Assembly (NCBI RefSeq): GCF_001653195.1
Contig: NZ_JXBB01000012.1
Coordinates: forward strand, 62,001-126,000
Length of the DNA stretch: 64,000 nucleotides
Source of the DNA: Hydrogenibacillus schlegelii
Lineage (GTDB): Bacteria > Bacillota > Bacilli > Thermicanales > DSM-22653
Direction of reading: 5' to 3'
Shown: positions 17,839 through 27,015 of the stretch, piece by piece
Layout: each line of letters opens with the position of its first letter
How positions within the stretch are numbered: position 1 is the first letter of the stretch
The notes under the pieces: generated by a model
What the model was told of the DNA's origin: nothing
What the model saw: the letters and a program-made list of their open reading frames with translations, nothing else
The model's database searches: none
Made by a program: the position numbers and the translations under genes

Positions 17839-18332
17839 GCCGATTCGCCTCCTTCGGCCACGACGGTCCATCGACCCATCATCAGGTGATGACCGATGCC
17901 GCAATATTCGTTACAAAGAAGGAGATACTCACCGGGCCGCTTAAAGGTGGTGGTATACGTGGTCACCTGGCCCGGGATGAGCATGAGGTTGACGTTGGTT
18001 CCGGGGATGGAAACCCCGTGGATGACGTCGGCGCTCGTCATGACGAACTCGATCCGCGCCCCTGCCGGGAGGACGAGGTGATCGGGGTTGAACGTAAAGA
18101 CCCGGGCCACGACGACCGCCCGGTAGGCGTCGGGCCCGATCCGATAGAGCCCCGGTCGATCGAACGGCGGCGTCTCGTCGACCCGCGTCGGGTCGATCGT
18201 CTGCCGGCCGTCGGCCGTGTGCACGTCCATGCCGAACGCCATGACGCCGATGGTGACGAGAAACGTCGCCATCGTGCCGAGGCTCACCTTCATCCAGAGC
18301 GCTTCGAGCTTGGGCCAGTCCAGGCGAAACAC
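17802..18332 (-). CDS. cbaB: ba3-type cytochrome c oxidase subunit II (CuA)
   Basis: 176 residues, a short subunit II typical of ba3 oxidases. One N-terminal membrane anchor (VSLGTMATFLVTIGVMAFGM) is followed by an outward-facing cupredoxin domain. CuA ligands are His in SADVIHGVSIPGT and the cluster CNEYCGIGHHLM. It accepts electrons from cytochrome c. The GTG at 18332 (complement) is preferred because GGAGGGGG lies 10 bases upstream and homologues begin at this point. It is the middle gene of the operon IIa-II-I. Confidence 0.93.
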   Translation of the reverse strand: MFRLDWPKLEALWMKVSLGTMATFLVTIGVMAFGMDVHTADGRQTIDPTRVDETPPFDRPGLYRIGPDAYRAVVVARVFTFNPDHLVLPAGARIEFVMTSADVIHGVSIPGTNVNLMLIPGQVTTYTTTFKRPGEYLLLCNEYCGIGHHLMMGRWTVVAEGGESAWSASSTAPAGQ

Positions 18333-18409
18333 CGGGGCCTTCCCCCTCCGGACGAAATGCGCTAAAGTAAAAGCGGAAAAAGACCGATCGACGCCGGGGC
18401 GGGTGGCGT

Positions 18410-18715
18410 TTAGAGCCGGAGGAGAAAAACGATGAAGATCGTCATCCACATCGCGAGGATCAGCCCGCCGAAGAACAGGGAGAGACGAAACGTGTCCCGG
18501 AAGTCCGGCTCTCTTTCTTGCGCCTCTTTTTGGGCGGGCCGATCCGGCGCGGCGTCCGACCGGTTCGTCCCCGCCGCGGGAGGATCTGAAACGGTCGGAT
18601 CCGAGACGGGATTCGCCCTCGCCCCGGCGGCCTGAAGCGGCGCATCCGAGCGCGGTGCGGAGGCTCCGACCGCCGAGGGCGGGGCGGAGCGGGGGTCCTG
18701 GGCCATCCGCTCCAT
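18410..18715 (-). CDS. Cytochrome c oxidase subunit IIa-like protein
   Basis: 101 residues with one C-terminal membrane helix (SLFFGGLILAMWMTIFIVFLLRL) preceded by FRDTFRL. Small single-helix proteins at this position are subunit IIa of ba3 oxidases. The first 70 residues are a disordered Ala/Pro/Asp-rich extension not present in the 34-residue Thermus subunit. AAAGGAGG lies 5 bases before the ATG. The gene begins the oxidase operon. Confidence 0.75.
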   Translation of the reverse strand: MERMAQDPRSAPPSAVGASAPRSDAPLQAAGARANPVSDPTVSDPPAAGTNRSDAAPDRPAQKEAQEREPDFRDTFRLSLFFGGLILAMWMTIFIVFLLRL

Positions 18716-19067
18716 CGCAGGCCTCCTTTCTGCGGCGATCGTCGGGGTCCCCGCCGGCCAGCCCTCGGCCCTCGCCGGGGACCTTCCGGGCCCGCTCCGA
18801 CGATCCTCCGGGTTTTGGCACCCTCTGGAACAGGCGATCGACCTTTAGCTTGGCCGAAGCGGCGGGCGTTTATACCTTAATCATCATGCGCCAATGTTCA
18901 CACGCCGGACGGTGCCCGTCAAACGGCGCCGATCCTTCGGAGGGTCCGAGGGTGACCCTTCGACGGCAGAGGTCGACCTTCCGACGGAGGATGTTTCACC
19001 GGATCGACATGACCGTCTGGCGGCGACGGGCCGCCGGGCGATGCCGTTTTTCGGGAGGGATGAGCGG
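18716..19067. other. Divergent intergenic region, oxidase / DUF1002 gene
   Basis: 352 bases containing the start regions of both divergent genes. An AT-richer patch lies at 18871-18896, with a possible minus-strand TATAAA, but the spacing to any -35 is poor. I see no convincing consensus promoter or terminator. Confidence 0.5.
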
Positions 19068-20066
19068 GTGGATCGCCGATTTCGTCGTCACCCCGTGCCG
19101 GGCGCCCGGGCGCCCGTTCGTCGGATGGCGGCTTTGCTCCTCTTCTTCTTTGTCTTCGTCTTCGTCTGGGGATGGGCCCTTGGGCCGGGGGCTTTGGACT
19201 TCGGTGCCGGATCCGCCCGGGCCGAGGAGGGCCGTCCGTCGGACGGAGGCCGGGAGCGGCCGGTCGTCGTCCTCGGGGCGGATCTTGCGCCGGCGGATCG
19301 GCAGGCGGTGCTCGAGCGCCTGGGCGCCGGGCCGGACGATCGAAGGCTCACCGTGACGAATGCGGAGGAGCGGGCGCTTCTTGCCGGGCGCTTTCCGCCG
19401 TCCGTCATCGGCACCCGGGCCATCTCGTCCGTCCGGGTGGTTCCGCGGGAAGCGGGGGCGGGGCTTTCCCTCGAGCTCATCAACATCACCGGCGTGGCAC
19501 CGGAGATCTACCGGCAGGCGCTTCTTACGGCCGGCGTCCGGGACGCTTCCGTCCGCATCGTCGCCCCGTACCCCGTCTCCGGCACGGCGGCCCTCGTCGG
19601 GCTGTTCAAGGCGTACGAAGCGGCCGAAGGCGCCGGGCTCTCGCCGGAGCGGAAGGCGGCCGCCCTGGACGAATTTGCCGTCGCGGAGCGCCTCGGAGAA
19701 CATCACGATCCCAAGCAGGTGGCGGCGCTCCTCGGCGCCCTGAAGGAAGCGCTTGCCGTCGGGGGGCTCCGCACGCCGGCGGAGATCGAGGCGGCGGTGA
19801 AGCAGGAGGCGGCCCGGCTCGGCCTGGAGCTCACGGAGTCCGATCTGGCCGCCGTGCGGGATCTCGTCGAGCGCCTCCGGGCGGTGAACATCGACTGGGA
19901 GCGGCTGAAGGCCGAACTTCGGGCGGTCACCGAGGCGACCCGCGCCTGGCTCGACGAGCCGGCGACCCAGTCGCTCCTCGCGAAGGTCGGCAGTTTCTTA
20001 AAAAGCCTCTGGCAGGCGCTCGTCGGCCTTTGGGACCGTTGGCTGAACGCGCCGCCGGCTTCTTGA
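19068..20066 (+). CDS. DUF1002 (YpuA-like) secreted protein
   Basis: 332 residues. A signal peptide or membrane anchor (MAALLLFFFVFVFVW, cleavage near ARAEE) is followed by VVVLGADLAPADRQAVLERLG and ELINITGVAPEIYRQALLTAGVRDASVRIVAPYPVSGTAALVG, the hallmark of the DUF1002 family of Firmicutes. The C-terminal 200 residues are helical. Function is unknown; Bacillus YpuA is induced by cell-wall stress. The GTG at 19068 has GGGAGG 9 bases upstream and gives a sensible signal peptide; the longer frame to 18894 has neither. Confidence 0.85.
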   Translation: MDRRFRRHPVPGARAPVRRMAALLLFFFVFVFVWGWALGPGALDFGAGSARAEEGRPSDGGRERPVVVLGADLAPADRQAVLERLGAGPDDRRLTVTNAEERALLAGRFPPSVIGTRAISSVRVVPREAGAGLSLELINITGVAPEIYRQALLTAGVRDASVRIVAPYPVSGTAALVGLFKAYEAAEGAGLSPERKAAALDEFAVAERLGEHHDPKQVAALLGALKEALAVGGLRTPAEIEAAVKQEAARLGLELTESDLAAVRDLVERLRAVNIDWERLKAELRAVTEATRAWLDEPATQSLLAKVGSFLKSLWQALVGLWDRWLNAPPAS

Positions 20067-20979
20067 GGGGGGAACCAGCGGAACCAGCCCAGGACCGGGG
20101 GGAACCGTCTCGGGAGGAGGTAAAACCGTGTTCGCTTCTCTTGCCAGTGCTTGTAAATGTTCGGCTCTCAGCTAAAAAGCGGGGTTGTCTAAGCCGGAAA
20201 CAGGCGGTCAGAGCGCGCATGGGATCGTCCCTACACCCCATCCCAGGAAGGCTCCGACCGCCTATGAAACCGTCTATGGACACACTTTCGGTCTTCAAGG
20301 CCGGATCATCGATCGCCTGGAGCAAAATGAGAGAGCGTCGATGGGGTTGCCGGGCGGCCGAAAAAGGAAGCGCGCCGTCCCCATTGGCCGGGCCATCCGC
20401 CGCTTACGTTCACCGAAGAGGCCAGCAAAGCCCCGGAACGATTCGACGCCTTTTGCTTTGGGGTGTTCGTTTCCGCAAACGATCCGGGCGTGACGATCGA
20501 CCTCAGGGAAAGCGGGAAAATTCGGATTCAGCGGGTCCTTCCGGACGCGCGGGGTGGCCGATTTGTTTCACGGGCTTCAGGAGGTGGGCCGCCGGGTGGA
20601 TGAGGCCCGGCGGGTGGAAAGACGCATCGGCCATCGTCTTCCCGCCGGCCGCTTCGCAAAAACGAAGCAGACCTCACCGAGCGTCGGGCAAAAGCGCCGT
20701 TTACGATCCGCCGAGCTCCGGAACGCGGCGCGGTTTCACGGGGTCAACCCGTTGGACCGCATCCAACCGCCGCTCCTGTTGCGGCATCCCAAGGGCTTTC
20801 GAGTCATGAAACGCGGGGCGCTCCGGGTTTTCCGGGGCGGGAAGGCCCCTCAGCCGGGAAACTGCTGGCAAAGCGCGGCTTTCTTGAGCGGGCGCGGGTT
20901 TTGCCGAATCCGGTTCCGGATTTCCTCGGTCGGATCTCCGCCTGCCGAATCTTGACCCGTTCAGCGCCTTGCCGGTCGC
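20067..20979. other. Decayed region without intact genes
   Basis: About 0.9 kb with no convincing gene. A perfect ribosome site (GGAGGAGG) before a GTG at 20128 opens a frame that stops after 15 codons. Further on, two broken frames (around 20185-20493 and 20554-20955) have uncharacteristic codon use. It reads like remains of one or more disrupted genes, possibly a mobile element, but I cannot name a family. Confidence 0.5.
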
Positions 20980-21025
20980 TTGACGGCGAAGCGGTTTTTA
21001 GATATTGTGATTATGTAGTTATACA
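20980..21025 (+). promoter_or_regulatory. Promoter and operator-like dyad of ABC operon
   Basis: TTGACG (20980-20985) and TATTGT (21003-21008) with a 17-base spacer. Just downstream, TGTA-GTTA-TACA (21014-21025) forms a short dyad immediately before the broken gntR-like gene. YtrA-type GntR regulators usually control their own operon from such a site. Confidence 0.6.
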
Positions 21026-21028
21026 CAC

Positions 21029-21364
21029 ATGATGGCTTCCTTTGTGAAAGAATTGATCGTAAGCGGCGCGCTTTCGACGGAGACGGTTCTTTGGTCGATC
21101 CGCCCGCCGTCCGAGTCGCTCCGGGTGAGCGCGATCGCCACGCGGCGGGTTTATCGGGGTTTGGAGCCCGAGGGAAGGATCCGCTCGGAGCAAGGCCGCG
21201 GAACGTTTGTTGCCGCGCATGATGAGAAAGATGGCCGGTCGACCGCTCGGCGTTTGCCCGGGAAGCGTGCGGCGAAACGATCAGCGAAGCCGGCGGCTTG
21301 GCCTTGCGGGTCGGCAGAGGTCGGAACGTTTACCGAGGGTTTGAGGCGCGCGGAGGTGAGCGAG
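21029..21364 (+). pseudogene. Broken GntR-family regulator (YtrA type)
   Basis: The frame shows pieces of a winged-helix GntR protein: VKELIVSGAL at the start, then SLRVSAIATRRVYRGLEPEGRIRSEQGRGTFVAA. The expected first residues are missing, and the segment around GDxLPSVRxLA is garbled. The C-terminal helix (REACGETISEAGGLALRVG, bases about 21252-21310) appears only in another frame. At least one frameshift and a 5' loss are therefore present. The damaged frame reads on without a stop into the ABC ATPase gene. YtrA-type repressors commonly precede ABC exporter genes, so loss of repression is plausible. Confidence 0.75.
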
Positions 21365-22372
21365 GTGAGGCGGGGGCCGGAACCGGTCCTGGTGTTGGAA
21401 AACGTCTGCAAACGCTATCCGCATTTTTCGCTGGGCCCCCTGGATGCGGCGCTGGAACTGGCGCCGGGGACGGTCACGACGCTCGTCGGAAGAAATGGAA
21501 GCGGGAAGTCGCTCCTCTTGAACATGCTCGTGAATTGGATCAAACCGACAGAAGGAAAAATCCGGCTCTTCGGTTGGACGTATCCGGAGGGGGAGGTGGC
21601 GATCAAAAGTCGCCTGGCGTACATGCCCGATCTGCCGGAGCTGTTCTACGGGGCGACCGGCAGTGCGCTCGTCCGGCAGGCAAAGATGCTTGCGCCGGAC
21701 TGGGACGACGGTCGTTTTCGAGAGTTGGCCAAGCGATTCGAGCTGCCGAATCTGGATTTGCCGTTTGAGACGCTTTCGAAGGGACAGCGGGAACGGCTTC
21801 TTCTTGCGCTGGTGCTGTCGCGCACCGTGCCGCTTTACGTGCTCGATGAGCCGACGAGCGGCCTGGATCCGTACGTCCGAGCGTTGCTGTACGACGCCTG
21901 GCGGGAACGGCTTGAGGCCGGAGCGGCGCTCTTTCTCTCCTCGCACGATATGGCGGCGGTCGAGCGCTTTGCCGACGTCATCGTCGTGATGCACGCCGGC
22001 CGTCTTCTGGGGCCGTACGTCAAAGACGAGCTCCTCGACCGATGGGCGTTGATCGCGCCGGAGGTCGGTGAAGGGGCGTTGACCGGGAGGACGCCTGCGG
22101 GGGCGCCGATCGAGGGGACGCCCGCCGGGGCGCCGATCGCGGAGGAAACGCTGCGCCGGCTTCCCGGCGTCGTCGCCGTGACGTCGTCCCCGGCCCGTTC
22201 GATCATCAGCCGCGACCGGGAAACGACGGAGGCGGCGCTTCGGGCGCTCGGCCACGGCGCGCGTTCCGCACGCCTTCCGCTTACGGATATCGTCCGATAT
22301 CTCATGGAATCGGAAGGCGCCGCTTTCGAGGCGGCTTCTTCGATCTCGACGAACGGGAGGGATCTAGGGTGA
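21365..22372 (+). CDS. ABC transporter ATP-binding protein
   Basis: 335 residues. Walker A is VGRNGSGKSLLLN, the signature is LSKGQRERL and Walker B is LYVLDEPTSGLDP, followed by the switch His in SSHDM. The C-terminal 110 residues contain a duplicated APIEGTPAGAPI-type linker. The domain order fits the ATPase of a YtrBC-like exporter or lantibiotic-type transporter. The GTG at 21365 is chosen because GGAGGTGA lies 5-6 bases upstream; the frame upstream belongs to the broken gntR. It overlaps the next gene in GTGA. Confidence 0.85.
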   Translation: MRRGPEPVLVLENVCKRYPHFSLGPLDAALELAPGTVTTLVGRNGSGKSLLLNMLVNWIKPTEGKIRLFGWTYPEGEVAIKSRLAYMPDLPELFYGATGSALVRQAKMLAPDWDDGRFRELAKRFELPNLDLPFETLSKGQRERLLLALVLSRTVPLYVLDEPTSGLDPYVRALLYDAWRERLEAGAALFLSSHDMAAVERFADVIVVMHAGRLLGPYVKDELLDRWALIAPEVGEGALTGRTPAGAPIEGTPAGAPIAEETLRRLPGVVAVTSSPARSIISRDRETTEAALRALGHGARSARLPLTDIVRYLMESEGAAFEAASSISTNGRDLG

Positions 22373-23298
22373 GCGAGGTCAACGCCGGTGTGACGGTTCC
22401 TGAGCGTTCGGACGCTCGCCGAGGAAGGCCGGAGCGCGTCCGCTGGGCGGTCGTCCGGGCATTGGCCAAAGCGTGGACGATCGCCTACTGGACCGGTCGG
22501 TTGGGCCTGCGGACGGAGCACCGGCCGTCAAGGCCGCTGAAGGCGTGGCAGGCCCGGCTTCGTTCGATCGGGCTTGGCAGCATCACGGCGCTGGGGTTGG
22601 TCGTCACCCCCTTGCTGTTCGGTTGGATGATGCTCGGTTATTCCTACGCGCTGGTGTCCGCGGAAGCCGCTTATCAGGGAGATTCGCTGGCGGAGGCGCT
22701 CCGAACAGGGGGGATGATCATCATTTCGCTTGTTCTCATGATCACGTGGTTCATCTGGAATTATGCGCTTCTTTTCATCGCCAACCCCTCGCGGCTGATG
22801 CAATACGGGCTGTATCCGGTGACGGCGCGGGAGATGAGCCTGGCCCGCCTGATGTTCGCCTTCACCTGGTGGGGGTGGCTTTCGGCCGCCTATTTCGCCG
22901 GGCCGCTTGCTTCGGTGTTTTTTCTCGGAGCGCGGTGGTCTCCGCTTCCGTATTTGCCGTTTGTGATCGCCTGGGTCGGGCTGTCGCTTCTGACCGGGAG
23001 TTACACGATGTACTATGATCTCACGGCAATGAAAAAGAATTATAATCGTCATCTCTTTCTAACTATTTTTTTGTTCTTGATCGTCTTCGTCCTCCTCGAT
23101 AAGGCGGTGGAGTCCCTTTTCTTCACCGGGAGGCCGGTCGGGGACTTCGGTGCTCTGGCTACGCTCATCAAAGCAGTCGTCTACGGGTCGGGACATCCGT
23201 GGTTGTCAGCGCTGACGTTTTTGTTCCTCGGCGTTGGGGCGCAATCGTTGGCGGCCCTGCGCGCAGGGCGAACGCTTTCGCGGATCGATTTCCTTTGA
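22369..23298 (+). CDS. ABC transporter permease
   Basis: 309 residues with about six membrane spans (around 70-95, 115-140, 165-190, 195-215, 228-248 and 262-290) after a basic cytoplasmic N-terminus. It has no recognisable catalytic motif. It is translationally coupled (GTGA) to the ATP-binding protein before it, so it is taken as its membrane partner. The substrate is unknown; an export role is likely because no binding protein is present. Confidence 0.75.
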   Translation: MSEVNAGVTVPERSDARRGRPERVRWAVVRALAKAWTIAYWTGRLGLRTEHRPSRPLKAWQARLRSIGLGSITALGLVVTPLLFGWMMLGYSYALVSAEAAYQGDSLAEALRTGGMIIISLVLMITWFIWNYALLFIANPSRLMQYGLYPVTAREMSLARLMFAFTWWGWLSAAYFAGPLASVFFLGARWSPLPYLPFVIAWVGLSLLTGSYTMYYDLTAMKKNYNRHLFLTIFLFLIVFVLLDKAVESLFFTGRPVGDFGALATLIKAVVYGSGHPWLSALTFLFLGVGAQSLAALRAGRTLSRIDFL

Positions 23299-23508
23299 TC
23301 CCCCGTCCTTCGGAAAGTGGTGTCCGATATCATGGGTAAAAAGAGTTTCTGCCCGTCGATGCCCTGGTCTTCGAAGAAGGCGCAGCAGGCCTCGAGAGAA
23401 TCCGCTCAGGCTTGTGCCAAAGCGGCCTAAGTGCTCACCGCTCCATTCGCCGAAAAGGGCAATTTTACACACGATTTCGGACTTGACCCTTTTACAAAGG
23501 GAGGATCC

Positions 23509-24447
23509 ATGATGGAGGTACTGGAAGGAAGAGGTTTGGTGAAGCGGTACCCGAACACGGTAGCCGTCGACGGGGTTCACTTCCGGCTGCGAAAGGGGGA
23601 GATCCTGGGTCTTCTCGGCCCGAACGGTGCCGGGAAGTCCACCTTGATCGGCATGCTGTCCACCCTAATTCCCCCCAGCGAAGGAGAGATCCTGCTGGAC
23701 GGGATAGATGTACTGAAGAATCCTAATATTATAAGGAATAGATTAGGGGTGGTCCCCCAGGAGATCGCCCTTTACCCCGACCTTACCGGAGAAGAGAACC
23801 TGCTCTTCTTTGGCCGGGTGTACGGGTTAAAGGGAAAGGCATTACGCCGGAGGGTGGAGGAAGTTCTGGAGATCATCAACCTTACGGACAGGGCGAGGGA
23901 GAGGGTCGGCCGCTATTCGGGGGGGATGAAGCGGCGGATCAACATCGGCGCCGCCCTCCTCCACCGGCCGGAAATCCTCTTCATGGATGAACCGACGGTG
24001 GGGATTGATCCCCAGTCCCGCCGCTTAATTCTGGATACCATTAAAGACTTAAACCGGGAAGGGCTTACCATCCTCTACACCAGTCACTACATGGAGGAGG
24101 TCGATTTCCTGTGCGACCGCATCTACATCATGGATCACGGGAAGATCATCGCCGACGGGACGAAAGAGGAATTGATCGCGAGAATCTCGAACGAAGAGAC
24201 GATCGAACTTGACTTTGAACGGAATGGAAAGGAGTTCCTCCCTGCCCTCGAAGGACTTCCGGGCGTTCACGCGGTTCACCAGCGAGGAGCGAAAATTGAG
24301 ATCGTCGTGGAGAAAGGGATGGTATCACTGGGAAAGATCGTTCACCTTGCCGAAAACTCCAAAACCTCCCTCCTCTCCGTCGAAGTGAAAAAACCGACCT
24401 TGGAAGATCTCTTCCTCCATCTCACCGGACGCGGGCTGAGGGAGTAA
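23509..24447 (+). CDS. ABC-2 exporter ATP-binding protein (NatA/DrrA-like)
   Basis: 312 residues. Walker A is LLGPNGAGKSTLIGML, the Q-loop is VVPQEIALYP, the signature is YSGGMKRRINIGAALL and Walker B is ILFMDEPTVGIDPQSR. It has the C-terminal extension typical of DrrA/NatA exporters. AAAGGGAGG (23496-23504) precedes tandem ATGs at 23509 and 23512. This gene and the next two use many AT-ending codons and are visibly poorer in GC than neighbours, suggesting recent transfer. It forms an operon with two ABC-2 permeases. Confidence 0.88.
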   Translation: MMEVLEGRGLVKRYPNTVAVDGVHFRLRKGEILGLLGPNGAGKSTLIGMLSTLIPPSEGEILLDGIDVLKNPNIIRNRLGVVPQEIALYPDLTGEENLLFFGRVYGLKGKALRRRVEEVLEIINLTDRARERVGRYSGGMKRRINIGAALLHRPEILFMDEPTVGIDPQSRRLILDTIKDLNREGLTILYTSHYMEEVDFLCDRIYIMDHGKIIADGTKEELIARISNEETIELDFERNGKEFLPALEGLPGVHAVHQRGAKIEIVVEKGMVSLGKIVHLAENSKTSLLSVEVKKPTLEDLFLHLTGRGLRE

Positions 24448-24458
24448 GGGGGGGAAAC

Positions 24459-25796
24459 ATGATTTGGCAGATGACGATAAAAGATGTAAAACGGATGATC
24501 CGGGACAAAAAGGCGCTCCTCATCACCCTCCTCATGCCGATCGTGCTCATCGCCATCCTCGGCTTTTCCGTCGGTTCTTTCATGCAAGGGGAGATCACGT
24601 TAAGCCCGGCACACGTGGCGGTGGTCCATGAAGATGACCTCAACCGGGATCTGGAAAAGTTGAAGCGCGTTCTCACCGCCACTCCCTTCGCCCGGGGGAT
24701 CGGTGAAAGGGAGATGGGAGAGATTCTCGGGAGACTGGGTTCCTTTCATCCGGCCGAGGTGCTGACGGAGAGAATCTTAAAAGACGAAAAAATCTCATCC
24801 TTGATAACGGTTGAAACGATGGGAAAAGCGGAGGCGTTTCGCCGGTTGAAAGAAGGAAAGATAACGGCGGTGATCCTGATCCCGGAAGGTTTTGCTTACC
24901 GTTATTGGCTGAGTTCCCTGCTCCCTGGGATAAGTCCCTCCACCGTCGAAGTGTGGCAGGATCCCGATCAGGAGATCCGGGCCGAAATCGTTGAAGGCAT
25001 CGTGAGAGCCTACACGGACACCCTCTCGGCAGGGATTCTGGCGAAAAACGTATTTCAGGAAGTGGCTGTGGAGATGAACCGGGGGGATCAGGCCCATTCC
25101 CAGATAGAAACCTTGCTCACCTCCGTGGGAAAAGGGGAGGAAAAAGGGCTTGAAGTTCATTTTCGCTCCATCGCCGTGGAAGGGAAGAAGAGCATCTCGG
25201 GATTTCAGTATTATGCCGCCGCCATGAGCGCCATGTTTATCCTTTTTACCGCAGCCTTTGGCGCCGAATATTTCATCCAGGAAAGCCGGCTTCATACCTA
25301 TGAGCGGATCCTCTTATCCGGCAGGGGGAGGGGAGTTCTCTTCGCAGGCCGATTTCTCTCCACCTCCCTTTTTTCTCTATTGCAGATGATTCTTCTTCTC
25401 CTCTTCTCCCGTTTTCTCTTCGGGGTAAACTGGGGAGATCCCCTTTCCCTCCTTCCCCTCCTGCTCCTCGTCTCCCTGGGCGTCGGCGGATTAAGCCTTC
25501 TTTTATCCGCCATCAATCATGTGGCGGGAAATGAGAAAGGCTCGGAGATCTTCAGCGGTTTTATCACCCAGATCATGGCCCTGGCGGGGGGGAGCTTCAT
25601 TCCAGCCGCTTACTTACCGGATGAGGTGCGCCTTTTGGGGGATTACACCATCAACGGTGCCTCCCTGCAAGGATTTGTAAAGGTGATGCAGGGATATTCC
25701 CTTCGGGAGATCACGCCTGTTTTCCTCTCTCTCTCGATCATGACGCTTCTGTTTATGGCCGCGGCGCTCGCCATCAGCCGCCTAAAGGAGGTGTAA
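24459..25796 (+). CDS. ABC-2 type permease (first)
   Basis: 445 residues with ABC-2 permease architecture: one N-terminal membrane span (about 20-40), a large extracytoplasmic domain of roughly 200 residues, then five or six spans in the last 200 residues, including GDYTINGASLQGFVKVMQGY near the end. It is related to YhaP/NatB/DrrB-like exporters. It begins 11 bases after the ATPase and is followed 2 bases later by a second permease of the same class, so the complex is probably a heterodimer. Codon use is lower in GC than the chromosome around it. Confidence 0.85.
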   Translation: MIWQMTIKDVKRMIRDKKALLITLLMPIVLIAILGFSVGSFMQGEITLSPAHVAVVHEDDLNRDLEKLKRVLTATPFARGIGEREMGEILGRLGSFHPAEVLTERILKDEKISSLITVETMGKAEAFRRLKEGKITAVILIPEGFAYRYWLSSLLPGISPSTVEVWQDPDQEIRAEIVEGIVRAYTDTLSAGILAKNVFQEVAVEMNRGDQAHSQIETLLTSVGKGEEKGLEVHFRSIAVEGKKSISGFQYYAAAMSAMFILFTAAFGAEYFIQESRLHTYERILLSGRGRGVLFAGRFLSTSLFSLLQMILLLLFSRFLFGVNWGDPLSLLPLLLLVSLGVGGLSLLLSAINHVAGNEKGSEIFSGFITQIMALAGGSFIPAAYLPDEVRLLGDYTINGASLQGFVKVMQGYSLREITPVFLSLSIMTLLFMAAALAISRLKEV

Positions 25797-25798
25797 GG

Positions 25799-26983
25799 AT
25801 GGGAATCATACTTTGGCAGCGGGGAGTTGGTCTTCTCCGCAACAGCAGGATGTTTCTCCTCATGCTTCTTCTCCCCCTTCTTTTTACCTTTGCCTTCAGC
25901 AACATGGGGACGGCAAGCAAAATCTCCATCCCCCTCCATGATGAAGAGGGTAGCCCGCTGTCGCAAAAGGCGGTTTCTTATCTCAACCGTTCTTCCTCTT
26001 ATCAATTCGTGCCCGTTTCCCTCGAGAAGTTAAAGGTGGAGGTGGCCGAGGGGAGAGCGGAAGCGGGTATCATCATTCCAAAGGGCTTTTCGGAGGGAAT
26101 GGCATCGGGCAAGGTGGAGATCCAAATGGTGAAGAGCAAGGATTCCACCATTATTCCCTCCCTGCAAGGGATGATCCAATTAAGCCTCATTAAGATGCAT
26201 ACCGAACAGACCGGGGTAAAGGCGATCCTTCATTCCCTGACTCAGCTTGGGCTCGATGTGAATCGGCCCCAGGTGACCCCCCGGGTGGAAGAACTTCTGG
26301 CCGAACGCTGGAAGGAGACTTTACCCGTTGCCACCGCAGGAAAGACGGCAGAAGGGAGCAAAGCCTTCCGCTATGATCCGAAGCTTCAATCCTCGTTGGG
26401 CTTTATGCTCTTCTTCGTCATCTACTCCATCATCTTTTCCCTTTCGGAGATGCTGAATGACCGGCGGCAGGGGATCTGGGATCGCCTCCTCATCTCACCC
26501 CTTCGAAAAGGAGAGATCTACCTGGGCAATTTCCTCTACAGTTTTATGGTGGGGTATGGGCAGCTTCTCATCCTCCTGGGCGCGAGTCGGCTTCTCTTCG
26601 GAGTCGACTGGGGCGAGGGATGGGGGCCGATTCTCTTTCTCCTCGCCATCTATACCGTAACCATCGCAGCCTTTGGGATGCTCCTTTCCGGTTTCGTGAA
26701 GAACACGCAGCAGCTTAATGCCGTCGTCCCCATCTTTGCCGTCAGTTTTGCCATGTTGGGAGGCGCCTTTTGGCCGCTGGAGGTGGTTACCTCCCCGTGG
26801 CTCATCACCGTCGCGAAAGGCATTCCCCTTTACTACCCCATGAGCGCCATCAAGGAGATCCTTCTCCATCAGCAGGGATGGAATGTGGTCTGGCTGCCGA
26901 CCGTCGTCCTCCTCCTCATGGCCGCTCTCTTTATGGGAATTGGGGTCCGCCTCTTCGAAAGGAAGGGGGGAGAGTATAGATGA
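25799..26983 (+). CDS. ABC-2 type permease (second)
   Basis: 394 residues. The layout is the same as in the preceding permease: an N-terminal span (RMFLLMLLLPLLFTFAFS), an extracytoplasmic domain, then about five spans, with the conserved ABC-2 stretch LSEMLNDRRQGIWDRLLISPLRKGEIYLGN and GGAFWPLEVV...PLYYPMSAIKEIL. AAAGGAGGTG lies just before the ATG. It ends 32 bases before the inverted repeat of an IS3-type remnant, suggesting that the low-GC exporter operon and insertion sequence share a history. Confidence 0.85.
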   Translation: MGIILWQRGVGLLRNSRMFLLMLLLPLLFTFAFSNMGTASKISIPLHDEEGSPLSQKAVSYLNRSSSYQFVPVSLEKLKVEVAEGRAEAGIIIPKGFSEGMASGKVEIQMVKSKDSTIIPSLQGMIQLSLIKMHTEQTGVKAILHSLTQLGLDVNRPQVTPRVEELLAERWKETLPVATAGKTAEGSKAFRYDPKLQSSLGFMLFFVIYSIIFSLSEMLNDRRQGIWDRLLISPLRKGEIYLGNFLYSFMVGYGQLLILLGASRLLFGVDWGEGWGPILFLLAIYTVTIAAFGMLLSGFVKNTQQLNAVVPIFAVSFAMLGGAFWPLEVVTSPWLITVAKGIPLYYPMSAIKEILLHQQGWNVVWLPTVVLLLMAALFMGIGVRLFERKGGEYR

Positions 26984-27015
26984 ATCGTGTGAGGTTTGGG
27001 CTATCTCCTAGGGCC

